From Paenibacillaceae bacterium ZCTH02-B3 (GTDB lineage: Bacteria > Bacillota > Bacilli > Paenibacillales > Paenibacillaceae): a stretch of DNA of 55,170 bases. Position 1 is the stretch's first letter, and every line of letters begins with the position of its first letter. Position numbers and translations under genes: made by a program. The notes under the pieces are model-generated. The model made no database searches, was not told the DNA's origin, and saw only the letters and a list, made by a program, of their open reading frames with translations. Shown here one piece after another: positions 43,275 through 50,868 of the stretch. The stretch spans positions 1 through 55,170 of the forward strand of contig LZRV01000115.1 in the NCBI GenBank assembly GCA_002159065.1, in the 5' to 3' direction.

Positions 43275-44027
43275 ATGCTGCGCTCCTTGTTGGGTGTCGG
43301 GAAAAACGAAAGCCGGGCGGATCCGTTCGCCGCCGATACGGTCCGGACCCTGGAAACGCTGGACCGGTTCATCGCCATGGCGTGGAAACACGCCGGACGT
43401 TCGGCAAGCCCGGGCGTCCGGAAGGCATCGTTCCGCAAGTATGCCCTTTGGGCGCAAGGGCTCAGGCGTTCCTACGTGGAATTGGAGGAAAGCCGTTTCG
43501 CCGCGGAATATTTCGCCTCCCGGCTTGCCGCCGGCAAGCACGTGCACGAACTGTCGCCGAAGGAACGGCTGGATTACGACCGATACATCTATTTTGACAA
43601 AAACGCTTACATCCGCATTTTCGCCATCCTCGACAAGCTCGGCAGCCTGATGAACGAGATGCTGCGCCTGCGCACGGAACGCGTCAAGTCGAGGTTTTCG
43701 TATTTTACCGTGCTGCGGAACATGCGGTACAACCGTCTGCACCCCGAACTCGCCTGGCGTCTGGGCGAAGTGAAGGATCGCCACCGGGACGCGATGGACC
43801 GGTTGCGCACGCGGCGCAACATGGAAATTCATTACATGAACGCCGAGTTTTACGACGACGTGCGTTACCTGACCCTGTGGGAAAAAGAACCGCTGGAAGA
43901 TCTGGAGGCCAACATCGCCGATCTGGACGAAGGGTACGCGATGGTGTCGCACTCGCTGCGGCACTCGCTGTCCTACCTCATGAAGCGGATGGAAGAAACA
44001 AGGGCTGGAAAGGAGCCTGGCGCGTGA
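43275..44027 (+). CDS. Cthe_2314-like HEPN domain protein
   Basis: A 250-residue all-helical protein resembling the Cthe_2314-type HEPN family. The motif R-x4-H typical of HEPN ribonucleases occurs as RNMEIH (181-186), including the polar residue after Arg; a second R-x4-H (RYNRLH, 151-156) precedes it. The N-terminal half is helical and charged. No antitoxin-like small gene (MNT or similar) is adjacent. It overlaps the following SDR gene by four bases (GTGA), so the two are translationally coupled. The ATG at 43275 follows GGGAGGAGAG. The biological role of the family is not established. Confidence 0.75.
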   Translation: MLRSLLGVGKNESRADPFAADTVRTLETLDRFIAMAWKHAGRSASPGVRKASFRKYALWAQGLRRSYVELEESRFAAEYFASRLAAGKHVHELSPKERLDYDRYIYFDKNAYIRIFAILDKLGSLMNEMLRLRTERVKSRFSYFTVLRNMRYNRLHPELAWRLGEVKDRHRDAMDRLRTRRNMEIHYMNAEFYDDVRYLTLWEKEPLEDLEANIADLDEGYAMVSHSLRHSLSYLMKRMEETRAGKEPGA

Positions 44028-44815
44028 AACTGCTGGGGAAAACGGCGCTGGTGACCGGAAGCGCGAAAGGGCTGGGGAAACGAACAGCCCTCGAATTGGC
44101 GCGGATGGGCTGCGATGTGGCGCTCAACTACGTCACCAGCCGCCGCGAGGCGGAAGAGGCGCTCCGGCAGATCGAGAACCTGGGCCGCCGGGCGGTCGCC
44201 GTGCAGGCGGACGTGGCCGATCCGGACGGGGCGGAAAAGCTGATCCGCGAGGTCGAACGGGCGCTGGGGTCCGTCGACATCCTGGTCAACAACGCGGGTC
44301 CGTTCATTGCCGAGCGGCGGTTGTTCGCCGATTACGCCCCGGAGGACATCCGCCGGCTTGTGAGCGGCAACCTGATCGGCCCGATGCTGCTCAATCTCCT
44401 CGTCCTTCCCGGCATGCGCAGGAAGCGCTGGGGACGGATCATCCACTTCGGCTTCAGCCGGGCCGCCGAAGCGCCCGCCTGGCCTTACCGGTCCGTTTAC
44501 GCGGCGGCCAAGGTGGCCCTGGTGTCCCTGACCAAGACGCTGGCGGCGGAAGAAGCGGCGAATGGGATCACGGTGAACATGGTCTGTCCCGGAGACATCC
44601 GGGGAGATTTCAAGGAGAAGGACATCGGCGAAGCGGCCGGCGGCGAAGGCGGTGCCGAAGCGCCGGGGGTCCGGCCGGGCACGGGGGAAGACGTCGCCCG
44701 GGTGGTCGCCTTTCTCTGCCAGCCGGAGTCGGATTTCGTAACGGGCAACGCCATCGAGGTTTCGGGAGGATTCGATCCCATCGCCAAGCTGAGCGCCCTG
44801 CTCAGGCAAATCTGA
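44024..44815 (+). CDS. SDR family oxidoreductase (FabG-like)
   Basis: A 263-residue classical short-chain dehydrogenase. The cofactor site TGSAKGLGKR, NNAGPF, the catalytic Ser in HFGFSRAA, YAAAK and the C-terminal FVTGNAIEVSGGFD are visible. The sequence between the last helix and C-terminus holds a Gly/Glu-rich stretch (EAAGGEGGAEAPG). The GTG start at 44024 overlaps the stop of the HEPN gene and has GGAAAGGAG upstream. The substrate is unknown; it is not placed with other fatty-acid genes. Confidence 0.87.
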   Translation: MKLLGKTALVTGSAKGLGKRTALELARMGCDVALNYVTSRREAEEALRQIENLGRRAVAVQADVADPDGAEKLIREVERALGSVDILVNNAGPFIAERRLFADYAPEDIRRLVSGNLIGPMLLNLLVLPGMRRKRWGRIIHFGFSRAAEAPAWPYRSVYAAAKVALVSLTKTLAAEEAANGITVNMVCPGDIRGDFKEKDIGEAAGGEGGAEAPGVRPGTGEDVARVVAFLCQPESDFVTGNAIEVSGGFDPIAKLSALLRQI

Positions 44816-44828
44816 ACGGATACGAAAA

Positions 44829-44891
44829 ATCCCGCCCTCCCGCGCGGGGAATTCCCTTGACCGGGAAATCCCGCGCGGGGAAGGGCGGGAT
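44829..44891. terminator. Large bidirectional terminator between the SDR and NifU-like genes
   Basis: ATCCCGCCCT on the left pairs with AGGGCGGGAT on the right, enclosing a second stem built on two copies of the self-complementary CCCGCGCGGG. The minus-strand side continues with TTTTTC, the better tail. Confidence 0.85.
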
Positions 44892-44910
44892 GCATGTTTT
44901 CCGCGGACGA

Positions 44911-45153
44911 TCAGAACACTTGGATAACGTCCCGGATGCCTTCGACTTCTTCCATCAGCGCCCGCTCGATGCCCGCCTTCAGCGTGATCGTCGAGCTCGG
45001 GCAGCTGCCGCACGCGCCCATCAGGCGGAGTTTCACGACGCCGTCCTCCACGTCCACCAGTTCGACGTCGCCGCCGTCGCGTTGCAGGAAAGGACGCAGT
45101 TTGTCAAGCACGTCCTGGACTTCGTCGTACAGGGATTGCGACCGATCGCTCAT
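44911..45153 (-). CDS. NifU C-terminal-domain Fe-S scaffold protein
   Basis: An 80-residue protein consisting only of the NifU C-terminal (Nfu) domain. The cluster-binding CxxC is GACGSCPSS (Cys50 and Cys53), and the surrounding [12 protein letters not shown] is the family signature. It transfers iron-sulfur clusters to apoproteins; several Fe-S enzymes (IspH, MqnE) are encoded in the same window. It corresponds to YutI of Bacillus. A very good promoter (TTGAAA-16-TATAAT on the minus strand) and GAAAGGAG precede it. Confidence 0.92.
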   Translation of the reverse strand: MSDRSQSLYDEVQDVLDKLRPFLQRDGGDVELVDVEDGVVKLRLMGACGSCPSSTITLKAGIERALMEEVEGIRDVIQVF

Positions 45154-45189
45154 GGTTTCTGCCGCTCCTTTCGCTTTCGGGTTAGCTTT

Positions 45190-45217
45190 ATTATATTACA
45201 AATTAAACTGATTTCAA
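45190..45217 (-). promoter_or_regulatory. Sigma-A promoter of the NifU-like gene
   Basis: On the minus strand TTGAAA (45217-45212) and TATAAT (45195-45190) stand 16 bases apart. Confidence 0.75.
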
Positions 45218-45290
45218 ACTAGCAAATCCCGCCGCGCCGACCCCGCCGCTCCTAAGTTGGCGGCGATGCGCGTAATGAAGGATGGTGGCG

Positions 45291-45557
45291 ATGCACATTA
45301 TCGAATACTGCGTCAGCAACCTGGCGCACGGAACCGGGGACATGCTGCGCCGGCTGGCGGAGATGCCCGGCGTCGAGGTGATGGAATACGACTGCCTCGA
45401 CCATTGCGGCGACTGCGCGCTGTTTCCGTACGTGCTGGTCAACGGGGAAATGGTGGCCGCCGCCACGGCGGAAGAACTCTGCGAAAAGGTTCTCGGGGCC
45501 ATCCGGGATCACGAAGCCGACCGGGCCGCGCTGGACCGGCTGCTGGACGACTTGTAG
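45291..45557 (+). CDS. YuzB-like protein (DUF1450)
   Basis: An 88-residue protein of the YuzB family. The pattern IEYCVSNLAHGT at the N-terminus, YDCLDHCGDCALFPYVLVNGE in the middle and EELCEKVLGAI match the family, including three conserved cysteines in the CLxxCGxC part. The function is unknown; the thioredoxin-like layout and cysteines, and the gene's usual place next to nifU-like genes in Bacillales, hint at redox or Fe-S metabolism. I chose the ATG at 45291 (AAGGATGG before it); 45282 is possible. Confidence 0.82.
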   Translation: MHIIEYCVSNLAHGTGDMLRRLAEMPGVEVMEYDCLDHCGDCALFPYVLVNGEMVAAATAEELCEKVLGAIRDHEADRAALDRLLDDL

Positions 45558-45569
45558 CATGCCGGAGCG

Positions 45570-46673
45570 TCAGTCATATACGCGGATCTCGTTGTAGAAC
45601 GTGTCCCGTTCCACCGGGATGCGCCCCGCGCCCTTGATCAGCCAGATCAGGTCCTCCCGCGTGAGCCCCGCCGGCGTCAGCGCGCCCGCGGAGTGGCTGA
45701 CCCTCTCCCGCACGATGGTGCCGTGGGCGTCGGAGGCACCCATCGTCAGGGCCACCTGGGTCAGCTGCGTGCCGATGTTGATGAAGTAGGCCTTGATGTG
45801 CGGGAAGTTGTCCAGCATGAGCCGGCTGACGGCGATCGCCTTCAGGTCCTCGATGGCGGAATTTCTCCGGCGGATGCCGGCGTTCGGGCTGGCCGGCTGC
45901 ATGGACAGCGGGATGAACACCAGGAAACCGCCCGTCTCGTCCTGCAGCTCGCGCAGATACATGAGGTGCTGCACGCGTTCCTCGACGGACTCGACCGCGC
46001 CGTACAGCATCGTGGTGTGGGTTTTCAGCCCCAGTTTGTGCGCCGTCCGGTGCACCTCCAGGTACTGCTCCACCCCCGCCTTTTCCACGCGCATTTTTTT
46101 CCGGTATTCCGCCGACAGGATTTCCGCCCCGCCCCCCGTCAGCGTCTCCAGCCCCGCGTCGATGAGCCGCTCCAGCACCTCCCGGTAGCTCAGCCCGGAG
46201 ATTCGCGAGAAAAAGTCGATTTCCGCCGCCGTATAGGCTTTGATCGTGACGTTCGGGTAACGCCGTTTCAGCGCCCGGATGCATTCCACGTAATATTCGA
46301 AGGGGACGTAAGGGTTGTGTCCTCCCACGATATGAAATTCCCTTACGCCGGGATGAATATGCCGGTCGATGTACTCGAACATCTGCTCCGGCGTGAGCGT
46401 ATAGGCGCCTTCCTCGTCGGGATCGCGGCGGAAATGGCAGAACGAACAGTGCGCTTCGCACACGTTGGTGAAGTACAGGCTCATGTTTTCGATGAAATAG
46501 ACCTTCTTGCCGTTCATTCGCTGGTTGACCACGTCGGCCAGCTGGCCGATGGTCAGGATGTCGTCGGACTTGTACAAAAAAACGCCGTCTTCAAACGACA
46601 GCCGTTTTCCGCTCATCACCTTGTCCGCGATCTCGGCCATCCGTCGGTCCTGCGTTGCGATGGCGGCGAGCAT
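45570..46673 (-). CDS. mqnE: Aminofutalosine synthase (MqnE), radical SAM enzyme
   Basis: A 367-residue radical SAM enzyme of the futalosine menaquinone pathway, joining 3-enolpyruvylbenzoate-derived substrate with the adenosyl group of SAM. The cluster ligands are Cys72, Cys76 and Cys79 (VCEAHCSFC). MqnE-type motifs follow: FRRDPDEEGAYTLTPEQM, HIVGGHNPYVPFEYY, GLETLTGGGAEIL, HTTMLYGAVES, LQDETGGFLVFIPL, RLMLDNFPHIKAY and GRIPVERDTFYNEI. The ATG at 46673 follows AAAGGAGG. The MqnC homologue is less similar in the HIVGG region. Other mqn genes are not in the window. Confidence 0.9.
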   Translation of the reverse strand: MLAAIATQDRRMAEIADKVMSGKRLSFEDGVFLYKSDDILTIGQLADVVNQRMNGKKVYFIENMSLYFTNVCEAHCSFCHFRRDPDEEGAYTLTPEQMFEYIDRHIHPGVREFHIVGGHNPYVPFEYYVECIRALKRRYPNVTIKAYTAAEIDFFSRISGLSYREVLERLIDAGLETLTGGGAEILSAEYRKKMRVEKAGVEQYLEVHRTAHKLGLKTHTTMLYGAVESVEERVQHLMYLRELQDETGGFLVFIPLSMQPASPNAGIRRRNSAIEDLKAIAVSRLMLDNFPHIKAYFINIGTQLTQVALTMGASDAHGTIVRERVSHSAGALTPAGLTREDLIWLIKGAGRIPVERDTFYNEIRVYD

Positions 46674-46712
46674 GCCCCCGTTTCCTCCTTTGCCGATCGG
46701 GATTACAAATCG

Positions 46713-46742
46713 ATTATACGCCTTGCTTTTCCATCCAGGCAA
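46713..46742 (-). promoter_or_regulatory. Sigma-A promoter of mqnE
   Basis: On the minus strand TTGCCT (46742-46737), an 18-base spacer and TATAAT (46718-46713). Confidence 0.65.
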
Positions 46743-46775
46743 CATCAAAAAATCGGCCCCTGCTTCGGCATCAAC

Positions 46776-46804
46776 TTGTATTATAAGAAAAATATGGATA
46801 AGAT
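46776..46804 (+). promoter_or_regulatory. Promoter candidate of the hypothetical gene at 46840
   Basis: TTGTAT (46776-46781), a 17-base spacer and TAAGAT (46799-46804) in a strongly AT-rich island divergent from the mqnE promoter. Confidence 0.5.
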
Positions 46805-46839
46805 AATAATAAAAAAAGGAGAAGGAGCAAGCGTATAGA

Positions 46840-47292
46840 ATGAAACCACAAATATTGCCTCTTCAAGAACTGGAGCGAATGTCGGAGGAGGAAAAGCTGT
46901 CCGCGCTGCAGCAATACCGGGCGTTCTACACGATCAAGGAACTGACCCGGGAATGGGGCCTGTCCAACCCCATCCAATATTACATGTGGCTGAAAAAGCA
47001 CAAACTTTACGATAAAGTCGTCCGCAGGGCCGACAAGTTCGATCCTTCGAAGGAGTGGAGACGCCTGAAGGAAGCGGAACGGCGGGAACGGCCGTCCGGC
47101 GTGCCGGCGGACCAGTTCCGTTACGGCCTGGACACGGAAACGACGGGCTTCGAGCTGTCCCAGGTGTTCCGCAAATTGGCCGATTTTCTGTACAACGAGA
47201 ACGGACGCTTCCGCTGCCGCATCGAGCTCAGGGCGTTGCCGCAGGCCCAGTTCACGGAAGACGCCGAACGCGAAGAAGAAGCCGGAGCCTGA
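46840..47292 (+). CDS. Hypothetical protein with helix-turn-helix-like segment
   Basis: A 150-residue charged cytoplasmic protein. The segment YTIKELTREWGLSNPIQYYMWLKKHKLYDKV (residues 30-60, in parts) looks like a helix-turn-helix, and the second half is a mixed helical/beta part ending in acidic residues. I do not know the family, though its placement next to mqnE and the A-type carrier gene seems typical of Paenibacillaceae. The ATG at 46840 is separated from GGAGAAGGAG by a long 15-base spacer. Confidence 0.6.
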   Translation: MKPQILPLQELERMSEEEKLSALQQYRAFYTIKELTREWGLSNPIQYYMWLKKHKLYDKVVRRADKFDPSKEWRRLKEAERRERPSGVPADQFRYGLDTETTGFELSQVFRKLADFLYNENGRFRCRIELRALPQAQFTEDAEREEEAGA

Positions 47293-47358
47293 CATCCGCA
47301 CCGTACGCCGGCCCGCTGGCCGGCGTTTCTTCTTGCGTGCGAAGTTTTTGCCGGTTCC

Positions 47359-47387
47359 TTGTGGCGGGCGGCGAAGTGCAGTATACT
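47359..47387 (+). promoter_or_regulatory. Sigma-A promoter of the A-type carrier gene
   Basis: TTGTGG (47359-47364), a 17-base spacer and TATACT (47382-47387), 60 bases before the start. Confidence 0.7.
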
Positions 47388-47446
47388 GGGAGCAGACGGC
47401 ATACTACGGGCAGGGTTTCTTTGCCCGGCGAAAGGGGGAACCGTCC

Positions 47447-47800
47447 ATGATTCGCATTACGGACGCGGCGAGCGAGAAGATCCGGCAGCTCCTGGAAGAG
47501 GAAGGTTCGCCCGAACTGTTCCTGCGGCTCGGAGTAAGACCGGGCGGATGCAGCGGGTTTTCCTACGGCATGGGGTTCGACGACGAACGCCACGAAGACG
47601 ACCGGCTCATGGAGATCAACGGCCTGAAGGTGGTCGTGGACGAAAACAGCTACCGTTTCCTTGACGGCGTCGAGATCGACTGGCGGGAGACGGCGATGGG
47701 CGGCGGTTTCACGATCCACAATCCGAACGCCATCGCCACCTGCGGCTGCGGCCAGTCGTTCCGCACCGCGGCCGAAGCCGGCAAGCCGGAGCAGTGCTGA
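47447..47800 (+). CDS. HesB/IscA-type iron-sulfur cluster carrier
   Basis: A 117-residue A-type carrier that delivers Fe-S clusters. All three ligand cysteines are present: GGCSGFSYGM (Cys35) and the CGCGQSF pair near the C-terminus (about Cys98 and Cys100). The DENSY segment is also typical. The ATG at 47447 follows AAAGGGGG. It corresponds to YutM/ErpA-like proteins of Bacillales. A strong promoter and a strong terminator make it a single-gene unit. Confidence 0.93.
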   Translation: MIRITDAASEKIRQLLEEEGSPELFLRLGVRPGGCSGFSYGMGFDDERHEDDRLMEINGLKVVVDENSYRFLDGVEIDWRETAMGGGFTIHNPNAIATCGCGQSFRTAAEAGKPEQC

Positions 47801-47841
47801 GGCGCCGCAATTTCCGTTCAGGCTGAAAAATGCAGATTGCG

Positions 47842-47900
47842 ACCTTCCGAGCGGCGGATGTGGACGAAGACCGCAAGGAAGGTATTTTTTTGTTTTTTTT
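47842..47900 (+). terminator. Rho-independent terminator of the A-type carrier gene
   Basis: ACCTTCC (47842-47848) pairs with GGAAGGT (47877-47883), with an inner CGG/CCG stem, followed by two runs of seven and eight T. It ends six bases before the convergent MocR gene. Confidence 0.85.
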
Positions 47901-47905
47901 GGGGT

Positions 47906-49342
47906 TTACGCCCCGCTCCGCCCCAGCTCCCGCACGAACCGGCTCAGCCGCTCGACGCCCGGCTCGATGTCACGCTCGCGGATGTTGCCGTATCCGAGCA
48001 CGATCTGGTGCGTGCGGAATCCCCGGCGCATGCAGTAGTCCTCGACCGGATCGACGGCGACGCCGTATTCCCTGGAACGCGACCAATCCGGCGCTTCCCC
48101 GAGGAACGGAAACTCCACGAGGAGGTGCATGCCCGCCTCGTCGCCCCGGATGACGGCCCGATCTCCGAAATGCCGGTGGAGCGCCTCGATGAGCATCGCG
48201 CGCTTGTTGCGGTAGACGGACCGCATCCGGTAGATGTGCCGGTCCAGGTGCCCGTCCCGGATGAAGCGGGCCAGGGCGAGCTGCGGCTGAACGGGTGGGC
48301 GCAGATTCGCCAGTTCACGGAATTCGGCGAACGTCCCGGTCAGACCGCCCGGCAGCACGAGGAAACCGAGGCGCAAGCCGGGCGCGAGTGTCTTGCTGAA
48401 CGTCCCCGCATAGATGACGCGCTCGGGCCCCAGCATGTAAAGCGGCGGAATCGGCACCCCCTTCAGCCGGAAATCGCCGTCATAGTCGTCCTCCACGATG
48501 TAAGAGCCGGCTTCTTCGGCAAGCCGGACGGCGTGGAGCCGCCGCTGGACGGGAAGGATGCAGCCGGTCGGATATTGATGGGACGGCGTCAGCACCATCA
48601 GCCCGTCCGGCGGAAGCCCCCCGATTTCGTGCACCCGCATGCCGGAGTCGTCGACCGGCACCGGCTCAATCCGGTAACCGGCCCGGCCGAAGATGTGTCC
48701 CGTGATCTCGATCGTCGGATCCTCAAGGAAGACGCGTTCGAACCGGGGCCGGAGCGCCCGGGCGATGAAGTCAAATCCCTCCGACGAGCCGTTCGTGACC
48801 ATGATGCGGTCCGGATCCACCCGCATCCCCCGCGAACGGAGCAAAAAAGCCGCGATTTCGGCGCGCAGCGTTTCCTCTCCCCGGACGTCGCCGTAGTTTA
48901 AGCCGCAATCCTCCGCCGCTTCCTTCAGATAACGGGCCCATCTGTTGCGCGGAAAGCGCTCGAGATCCGGCACGCCGGGGGTGAAGCGGATCACGTCTTT
49001 CCGCGCGTCCCGGTTCTTCGGCGCGCCGGACGCGGCCGGGCCGGCGGTCCGGACGCCCGCGTCGGCGGGCCGGGCGGCGCGCGATACCTCGGACGCCGCT
49101 ATGCCTTCGGCCACGTAGGTGCCGGACCCGACCCGGCCGACGAGGTAGCCTTCCGCGATCAACTGCTCGTACGCCTCGATGGCGACGTTCCGCGCGATGC
49201 CGAGTTCCTTCGCGAGATGCCGGGTCGAGGGCAGGCGCGTGCCCGGGATCATCCCGCCGGTCTCGATCAGACGCCGGATCTGGTCGCAGAGCTGGGCCGT
49301 CACGGGCCGCTCCGCCGTCCGGTCAATCGTAATGCCGAACAA
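47906..49342 (-). CDS. MocR/PdxR-type transcription regulator (GntR helix-turn-helix plus aminotransferase domain)
   Basis: A 478-residue fusion regulator. A GntR winged helix (about 5-75: RPVTAQLCDQIRRLIETGGM, RLPSTRHLAKELGIARNVAIEAYEQLIAEGYL) is joined by an Ala/Gly-rich linker to a fold-type I aminotransferase domain with SSEGFDFIAR, TPSHQYPTG, VEDDYDGDF and the PLP lysine in GTFSKTLAPGLRLGF. Such proteins sense PLP or related amines and often activate the neighbouring gene. I chose the TTG at 49342 because GAAAGGAG precedes it; the frame extends to 49408 without a signal. Direct repeats lie in the intergenic region towards the aldo/keto reductase. Confidence 0.92.
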   Translation of the reverse strand: MFGITIDRTAERPVTAQLCDQIRRLIETGGMIPGTRLPSTRHLAKELGIARNVAIEAYEQLIAEGYLVGRVGSGTYVAEGIAASEVSRAARPADAGVRTAGPAASGAPKNRDARKDVIRFTPGVPDLERFPRNRWARYLKEAAEDCGLNYGDVRGEETLRAEIAAFLLRSRGMRVDPDRIMVTNGSSEGFDFIARALRPRFERVFLEDPTIEITGHIFGRAGYRIEPVPVDDSGMRVHEIGGLPPDGLMVLTPSHQYPTGCILPVQRRLHAVRLAEEAGSYIVEDDYDGDFRLKGVPIPPLYMLGPERVIYAGTFSKTLAPGLRLGFLVLPGGLTGTFAEFRELANLRPPVQPQLALARFIRDGHLDRHIYRMRSVYRNKRAMLIEALHRHFGDRAVIRGDEAGMHLLVEFPFLGEAPDWSRSREYGVAVDPVEDYCMRRGFRTHQIVLGYGNIRERDIEPGVERLSRFVRELGRSGA

Positions 49343-49364
49343 GGCATTCCGCTCCTTTCCCGCC

Positions 49365-49396
49365 AAAGTGGTTCCATGAAAAACGATGAAAAGTGG
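49365..49396. promoter_or_regulatory. Direct repeats AAAGTGG, likely MocR operator
   Basis: AAAGTGGTTCC (49365) and AAAGTGGCTCT (49390) are direct repeats 25 bases apart between the regulator and the aldo/keto reductase region, upstream of a TATAAT at 49424-49429. Spaced direct repeats are typical binding sites for MocR proteins; binding here is inferred. Confidence 0.5.
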
Positions 49397-49423
49397 CTCT
49401 GTAAACAACCATTTATCCCTGAT

Positions 49424-49429
49424 TATAAT
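49424..49429 (+). promoter_or_regulatory. -10 element of the aldo/keto reductase unit
   Basis: A perfect TATAAT with a poor -35 (TGTAAA, 18 bases upstream), consistent with a promoter that needs the adjacent activator. Confidence 0.5.
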
Positions 49430-49458
49430 GGGGCCGGAACGAACGGGAAAGGGGTTGG

Positions 49459-49720
49459 ATGATCATGATGGAAGCGAAGAAACCAGACCAACCGGACAAT
49501 GAAGTGAGCGCGCCCGGCTTCGGCTGCCGGCCGGATGACGGGCAGTTCCTGCATGACGGGCATCCCGACGGATACGGCGAAGCGGACGACAGCATGTCGA
49601 TCCACGCCATTCAACGGACGCTCGAGCTCGGGATTCAATTTTTCTACCGGGCACATTGAGAAAGTGTTGGGCCGCGCGCCGAAAGGGCGTCGTCAGAAAG
49701 CGGTCATCGTGACGAATTAA
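49459..49720 (+). pseudogene. Decayed tandem copy of the aldo/keto reductase 5' end
   Basis: This stretch repeats the leader and first about 90 codons of the downstream reductase at an offset of 294-295 bases: ACCGGAACGAACGGGAAAGG-type leader, EVSAxGFGC, GQFLxDGHPDGYGEADDS and IQRxLELGIQFF are shared. The DTADVYGTG segment with the catalytic Asp/Tyr is lost by a small deletion with frame change; downstream remnants (VLGRAPKGRR...AVIVTN) end in a stop at 49718. It cannot make an active enzyme. Confidence 0.85.
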
Positions 49721-49758
49721 AACAGGACCGGAACGAACGGGAAAGGGGTTGGTTGAAC

Positions 49759-50766
49759 ATGATGAAAAAGAAGAAACTGGGCCACACGGACATCGAAGTG
49801 AGCGCGGTCGGCTTCGGCTGCTGGCCGATCGGCGGGCAGTTCCTGCTCGACGGGCATCCGGACGGATACGGCGAAGCGGACGACAGCGTGTCCATCCGCG
49901 CCATTCAACGGGCACTCGAGCTCGGGATCCAATTCTTCGACACGGCGGACGTATACGGCACCGGGCACAGCGAGGAAGTGCTTGGCCGCGCGCTGAAGGG
50001 GCGCCGTCACGAAGCGGTCATCGCGACGAAGTTCGGCTTCACCTATGACGAAACGACCCGAAATGTATACTCGAAGATCGATGTGTCGCCGGACTATATC
50101 GTCCGCGCCTGCGAGCGGTCGCTGCGGCGGCTCGGCACGGACTACATCGACTTGTATCAGATTCACCCCGGATCCATGCCGGACGACCGGATCGACCCGG
50201 TCATCGAAACGCTGGAGCGGCTGAAGGAAAAGGGCTGGATCCGCGCGTACGGCTGGAGCACGGAGGACCTGGAGGCGGCCGAAAAGTTCGCCGCAAGGTC
50301 CGGGGTCGCGGCGTTCCAGCATCCGCTCAACGTGCTGGCGGACTCTCCCATGGTCGAGCTCTGCGCGCGGCACGGCCTCGCGAGCATCAACAACATGCCG
50401 CTCGCGATGGGCTTGCTCAGCGGCAAGTTCAACCGCTCGTCGCGGCTTTCGGCCGACGACGTGCGGGGCAGCGTGCACGCCTGGGTCCGCTACTTCAGGG
50501 ACGGCCGGCCGGTGCCGGAATATCTCGACGCACTGGACGCGATCCGGGACGTGCTGACCTCCGGCGGACGCACGCTCGTGCAGGGCGCGCTCTCCTGGAT
50601 CTGGGGACGCGGCGAACACACGGTGCCGATTCCGGGCATCAAAAATCCGGCGCAGGCGGAAGAAGCCGCGGGGGCGATGGAATTCGGCCCGCTCACGCCG
50701 GAGCAAATGGCGGAAATCGACCGGATCCTGCGGAATCTGAACGCGGAAATGAGCCGCGCGGGATGA
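49759..50766 (+). CDS. Aldo/keto reductase
   Basis: A 335-residue NADPH-dependent reductase with a TIM barrel. The catalytic tetrad is visible: Asp in FFDTADVYGTG, Tyr in the same motif, Lys in IATKFGF and His in LYQIHPGS. The cofactor end shows VPIPGIKNPAQ. Substrate unknown; the group resembles YhdN/YccK-type general reductases of Bacillus. The ATG at 49759 follows AAAGGGG; a TTG at 49753 is possible. The gene is probably controlled by the divergent MocR protein, with the decayed copy lying between promoter and gene. Confidence 0.9.
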   Translation: MMKKKKLGHTDIEVSAVGFGCWPIGGQFLLDGHPDGYGEADDSVSIRAIQRALELGIQFFDTADVYGTGHSEEVLGRALKGRRHEAVIATKFGFTYDETTRNVYSKIDVSPDYIVRACERSLRRLGTDYIDLYQIHPGSMPDDRIDPVIETLERLKEKGWIRAYGWSTEDLEAAEKFAARSGVAAFQHPLNVLADSPMVELCARHGLASINNMPLAMGLLSGKFNRSSRLSADDVRGSVHAWVRYFRDGRPVPEYLDALDAIRDVLTSGGRTLVQGALSWIWGRGEHTVPIPGIKNPAQAEEAAGAMEFGPLTPEQMAEIDRILRNLNAEMSRAG

Positions 50767-50812
50767 AGGAGACCGCCTTCGCCCTGTCCTTGCGGTTCGA
50801 ACAAAACACGGA

Positions 50813-50866
50813 GACCCTTCCGGCGGGATCATGACCGCGGGAAGGGTCCCTTTGGTTTCGTTTTTG
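50813..50866. terminator. Terminator between the aldo/keto reductase and the isomerase-like gene
   Basis: GACCCTTCC (50813-50821) pairs with GGAAGGGTC (50840-50848), followed on the plus strand by a T-rich tail with TTTTT at 50861-50865. Confidence 0.75.
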
Positions 50867-50868
50867 TT

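Noticed and set aside
40292-43438. 1048-codon open frame on the minus strand
   Set aside because: Antisense to ctaA and ubiD. It is Arg/His/Gly-rich, has no ribosome binding site and shows no domain; it is a product of the high third-position GC of the plus-strand genes.
43275-44815. Classical HEPN-MNT toxin-antitoxin module
   Set aside because: The partner is a full SDR enzyme with an intact catalytic triad and not a minimal nucleotidyltransferase.
47837-48901. 354-codon plus-strand frame opposite the MocR gene
   Set aside because: Overlaps the terminator at 47842 and is antisense to a gene with clear conserved domains.
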